This document shows positions 5,712-7,994 of a DNA stretch of 7,994 nt, one piece after another. The notes under the pieces are model-generated. The model saw only the letters and a program-made list of their open reading frames with translations. It made no database searches and was not told the DNA's origin. The translations under genes and the position numbers were made by a program. This DNA comes from Lysobacteraceae bacterium (GTDB lineage: Bacteria; Pseudomonadota; Gammaproteobacteria; DSM-19610). The DNA lies in NCBI GenBank assembly GCA_020201295.1, contig JAIVHA010000220.1, positions 1 to 7,994 of the forward strand. Direction: 5' to 3'. Each line of letters begins with the position of its first letter. The stretch's first letter is position 1.

Positions 5712-6471
5712 ACAGCAGTGGAACGAGGCCATCCAGCAGGCCATCGAGGACGGCACCTTCCAGCTGGTCTACCAGCCCATCGTCAGCCTGACGGGAAATC
5801 ACCAGGAAAAATACGAGGTGTTCGTGCGCATGCTGGGCGAAGCCGGACAGGCCATCCTGCCCGGCCAGTTCCTGGCCTCCGCGGAACAGAGCGGGCAGAT
5901 CATCGCCATAGACCACTGGGTCATCCGCCGGGCCGTCGAGGTCCTGGCCAAGCGGCGCAAGGATGGGATCGAAACCCAGTTCTTCGTCAAACTGTCCGGC
6001 CAGACCCTGGGCGACCCGGAACTGGCCATCTGGATCAACGATCTCCTGCGCACCCATGGCCTGGCGGCCAGCAGCCTGGTATTCGAGATTGCCGAACAGA
6101 CGGCCCAGCAGTACCTCAAGGACGCCAAGGCCTTCATCAAGGCCATGCAGCAGATCCGCTGCCACACCGCCCTGGAACACTTCGGCAGCGGACCGAACTC
6201 CTTCCAGCTACTGAAGCATCTGCCCGTGGACTACCTCAAGATCGACGGCTCCTTCATCCACAACCTGGCCTCCGAACCCGACAACCAGGCAGTGGTGAAA
6301 TCCATCGTGGAAATGGCTCAGTCCATGAACAAGCAGTGCATCGCCGAATTCGTCCAGGACGCCCACAGCCTGGCCGTGCTCTGGCAAAGCGGCGTGCACT
6401 ATATTCAGGGGTATTTCCTGCAGGAACCCGACACCTCGCTGAGCTACGACTTCTCCGACGAAGTGGCCTGA
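5527..6471 (+). CDS. FimX-like protein, 3' fragment: end of GGDEF plus degenerate EAL domain
   Basis: Homologous sequence begins near 5503, but the first plausible start in frame is the GTG at 5527, which has no convincing ribosome binding site. It is most likely the second half of the broken upstream gene. From that GTG, residues 1-51 are the end of a GGDEF domain (TTSCSIGLSLI, ADLACELARSAGGNRVHLHNP). Residues about 75-310 are an EAL domain with FQLVYQPIVSL at its start. Catalytic positions are changed as in FimX: EAL is EVF (97-99), the usual DDFG metal site is EHFG (217-220), and NLS is KLS (155-157). YLKID (236-240) and a QGY motif near the C-terminus remain. It should therefore bind rather than hydrolyse c-di-GMP. 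It ends 4 nt before the stop of the convergent DUF1015 gene. Confidence 0.8.
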   Translation: MEDQSVTTSCSIGLSLITESAPTAQQLLAQADLACELARSAGGNRVHLHNPVADEKRGREREQQWNEAIQQAIEDGTFQLVYQPIVSLTGNHQEKYEVFVRMLGEAGQAILPGQFLASAEQSGQIIAIDHWVIRRAVEVLAKRRKDGIETQFFVKLSGQTLGDPELAIWINDLLRTHGLAASSLVFEIAEQTAQQYLKDAKAFIKAMQQIRCHTALEHFGSGPNSFQLLKHLPVDYLKIDGSFIHNLASEPDNQAVVKSIVEMAQSMNKQCIAEFVQDAHSLAVLWQSGVHYIQGYFLQEPDTSLSYDFSDEVA

Positions 6472-6475
6472 GCCT

Positions 6476-7705
6476 TTACTCCAGCATGTGCGACACCAGC
6501 CCATCCGCCAGCTTGGGCTCGAACCAGGTGGACTTGGGTGGCATGACCTCGTTGGCGTCGGCCACGGCCATCAGGTCGTCCATGGTGGTGGGGAAGAAGG
6601 AAAAGGCCACCGCCATCTCGCCGCTGTCGACCCGCTTCTCCAGTTCGCCCAGGCCGCGCATGCCGCCGACGAAATCGATGCGCTGGTCGCGGCGCTGGTC
6701 GCTGATGCCCAGTATGGGGGCAATGAGCTGATCCGACAGCAGGCTCACATCCAGCCTGGCCACCGGGTCGCTGGGGATGAGTTCCTCGTGGATGTTCAGG
6801 CGGTACCACTGGCCGGCCAGGTACATGCCGAACTCGCCATGGCCGCGCGGATGCACCGCCTCGGCGCTCGCCATGAGATCGAAGTGCTCCGCCACCTTGG
6901 GCAGGAACTGCTCGGGGTTTAGGCCGTTGAGGTCGGTGATGACCCGGTTGTAGTCGAGGATCTTCATTTGATTGTGCGGGAAGATCACCGACAGGAAGTA
7001 ATCCTGCGGGCCGTCGGCGGGCGCCTTGCCCTTGCGGGCGGCGGATACCCTCGATGCCGAGGCGGAACGGTGATGGCCGTCAGCGATGTAGAGCGCCGGC
7101 ATGGCATCGAAGGCGGCCGTGAGGCGTTCGATCTGCCGCGGGTCGCGCAACGCCCAGAGTTCGTGACGGATGCCGTCGTCGGCGGTGACATCCAGCTCGG
7201 GCTTCCCCTCGGTCACGGCGGCGATCAGGGCATCCACGTCCGGCTGGGCCCGGTAGGCCAGCAGCACCGGGCCGGTCTGGGCATCGAGGGCCTCGATCTG
7301 GCGCACCCGGTCGTCTTCCTTCTCGGGGCGGGTGAACTCGTGCTTGCGGATGCGATTGGTGTCGTAGTCCGCCACCGAGGCGGCCGCCACCAGGCCGGTC
7401 TGCACGTGGTCCTTCCAGGTCAGGCGGTAGACGTAGTAACAGGGCTGCTCGTCCCGGGCCAGCACACCCTCGGCCAGCATGCGGTCGAGATTCTCCTTCG
7501 CCTTGGCGTACACCGCCGGGTCATAGGGGTCGATGCCCTCGGGCAGATCGATCTCCGGCTTGGAGATGTGCAGGAAGCTCCAGGGCTTGCCGGCGGCACG
7601 GGCACGGGCCTCGGCGCTGTTGAGGACATCGTAGGGCGGGGCCACTACATCGGCGCCGCGGCCGGCCACGGGACGCAGGCCGGCGAAGGGACGGATCAGG
7701 GACAT
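6476..7705 (-). CDS. DUF1015 family protein
   Basis: The 409-residue protein is a full-length DUF1015 member, a family of unknown function that is probably cytoplasmic. Conserved blocks are IRPFAGLRPV (4-13), APPYDV (22-27), HEFTRPEKEDDR (122-133), YIADGHHR (206-213), FPHNQMKILDYNRV (242-255) and MPPKSTWFEPK at the C-terminus (388-398). No signal peptide or membrane segment is visible. ADGHHR recalls the DG(N/H)HR-type motif of ParB/sulfiredoxin-fold kinases such as SerK, and the family often sits near serine biosynthesis genes; both points are recollection, so a nucleotide- or serine-related role is only a hypothesis. I chose the ATG at 7703-7705 because AAGGAA lies 5 nt upstream and the family begins MSLIRPF; an ATG at 7729 would add eight non-homologous residues. 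It converges with the FimX-like gene (4-nt gap). Confidence 0.9.
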   Translation of the reverse strand: MSLIRPFAGLRPVAGRGADVVAPPYDVLNSAEARARAAGKPWSFLHISKPEIDLPEGIDPYDPAVYAKAKENLDRMLAEGVLARDEQPCYYVYRLTWKDHVQTGLVAAASVADYDTNRIRKHEFTRPEKEDDRVRQIEALDAQTGPVLLAYRAQPDVDALIAAVTEGKPELDVTADDGIRHELWALRDPRQIERLTAAFDAMPALYIADGHHRSASASRVSAARKGKAPADGPQDYFLSVIFPHNQMKILDYNRVITDLNGLNPEQFLPKVAEHFDLMASAEAVHPRGHGEFGMYLAGQWYRLNIHEELIPSDPVARLDVSLLSDQLIAPILGISDQRRDQRIDFVGGMRGLGELEKRVDSGEMAVAFSFFPTTMDDLMAVADANEVMPPKSTWFEPKLADGLVSHMLE

Positions 7706-7710
7706 TGCAG

Positions 7711-7716
7711 TTCCTT
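7711..7716 (-). promoter_or_regulatory. Ribosome binding site fixing the DUF1015 start
   Basis: The minus strand reads AAGGAA here, 5 nt before the ATG at 7703-7705. It lies between the two possible ATG codons and therefore supports the inner start. Confidence 0.7.
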
Positions 7717-7776
7717 GGGGTCGATACATTCAGGAAGGTGCATTGTACATGCCGCCCCGATCGTTCGCGACCGGGT

Positions 7777-7856
7777 GGCCCTGTAGGTCGGGCTTCAGCC
7801 CGACAATGGCCAGAACACCACCAACCCCGTCGGGCTGAAGCCCGACCTACAGGGCC
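7777..7856. repeat. Paired inverted REP element (REPIN/BIME type)
   Basis: Positions 7777-7804 and 7829-7856 are perfect 28-bp inverted repeats separated by 24 nt. Each arm is itself a hairpin: GTCGGGCT-TC-AGCCCGAC at 7787-7804, and its reverse complement at 7829-7846. Each hairpin is preceded on its own strand by the tetranucleotide GTAG (7783-7786 and, on the minus strand, 7847-7850), the mark recognised by REP-associated tyrosine transposases (RAYT/TnpA-REP). The element fills the gap between the DUF1015 start and the htpX-like stop and could act as a terminator or mRNA-stabilising structure for the htpX-like transcript. A further partial copy of its tail, CCGACCTACA, follows at 7855-7864. 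Confidence 0.85.
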
Positions 7857-7871
7857 GACCTACAAGAGGCG

Positions 7872-7994
7872 TCACCGCCCTCGCTGCAGGGCGGCGATGC
7901 GCACTTCCAGGGGCGGATGGGTCGCCATGAGCTTGGCCAGGCCCTGGCCGATGCCGCCGGCGATGCCGAAGGCGGCCAGCTGGCCGGGCAGGTC
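7872..7994 (-). CDS. htpX: HtpX-type M48 membrane protease, C-terminal 40 residues, cut by window edge
   Basis: HtpX is an inner-membrane zinc metalloprotease that degrades misfolded membrane proteins. Reading leftwards from the window edge gives 40 residues and a TGA at 7872-7874. The segment LAAFGIAGGIGQGLAKLMATHPPLEVRIAALQ has the ending typical of gammaproteobacterial HtpX: a small Ala/Gly-rich stretch, then (S/T)HPP(L/I)ExRIAAL. The zinc-binding HEXXH motif and membrane helices lie outside the window, so another M48 protease with the same tail is possible. The stop is 8 nt from the end of the flanking REP tail copy. Confidence 0.8.
   Translation of the reverse strand, partial: DLPGQLAAFGIAGGIGQGLAKLMATHPPLEVRIAALQRGR

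Noticed and set aside
6968..7786. 272-codon open frame antisense to the DUF1015 gene
   Set aside because: The opposite strand encodes a well-conserved protein, and this frame has no domain and no ribosome binding site.
7777..7864. CRISPR-like repeats at the right end
   Set aside because: Two inverted arms rather than regularly spaced direct repeats; GTAG plus hairpin is the REP signature.

Overview
The window reads as chromosome of a high-GC gammaproteobacterium. The evidence is a Gammaproteobacteria-type EF-P with its EpmA/EpmB lysine-modification genes, a FimX-like degenerate c-di-GMP protein, a DUF1015 protein, the C-terminus of an HtpX-type protease, and GTAG-type REP palindromes. A Chromatiales/Ectothiorhodospiraceae-like host is my best guess, from general resemblance only.

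Layout. (1) 1-1905 is a complete EF-P beta-lysylation locus. On the minus strand efp is followed 9 nt later by epmA, which runs off the left edge. epmB diverges from efp across a 52-nt gap that holds a GC-rich inverted repeat. (2) 1906-3833 has an extended -10 promoter candidate, a leader of about 100 nt, and a 594-residue protein with an atypical C-terminal PilZ-like region, a probable c-di-GMP receptor. (3) 3831-4044 is a transposase-less, MITE-like element of about 214 bp with perfect 21-bp terminal inverted repeats. Its left tip forms the stop codon of the PilZ-like gene, and its right tip supplies the last residues and stop of a truncated GNAT acetyltransferase on the other strand. (4) 4379-4664 is a divergent regulatory gap with a 14-bp near-perfect direct repeat and a possible six-codon leader ORF. 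(5) 4665-6471 is a FimX-like gene (degenerate receiver, PAS, GGDEF, degenerate EAL). Most of the GGDEF domain is missing and the two halves lie in different frames. (6) 6476-7705 is a DUF1015 protein on the minus strand, convergent with the fimX-like gene. (7) 7706-7871 is intergenic and holds a paired REP element (REPIN/BIME). (8) 7872-7994 is the C-terminal end of an htpX-like gene.

Functional reading. EpmB isomerises lysine to beta-lysine, EpmA attaches it to EF-P Lys34, and modified EF-P relieves ribosome stalling at polyproline. The PilZ-like protein and the FimX-like protein point to c-di-GMP reception, probably for type IV pilus or motility control. The FimX-like gene is broken in this sequence, by a real deletion or an assembly collapse. 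I found no tRNA, rRNA, CRISPR array, transposase gene or convincing new multi-gene system. The most unusual structures are the MITE sitting on two gene ends and the deletion in the fimX-like gene.
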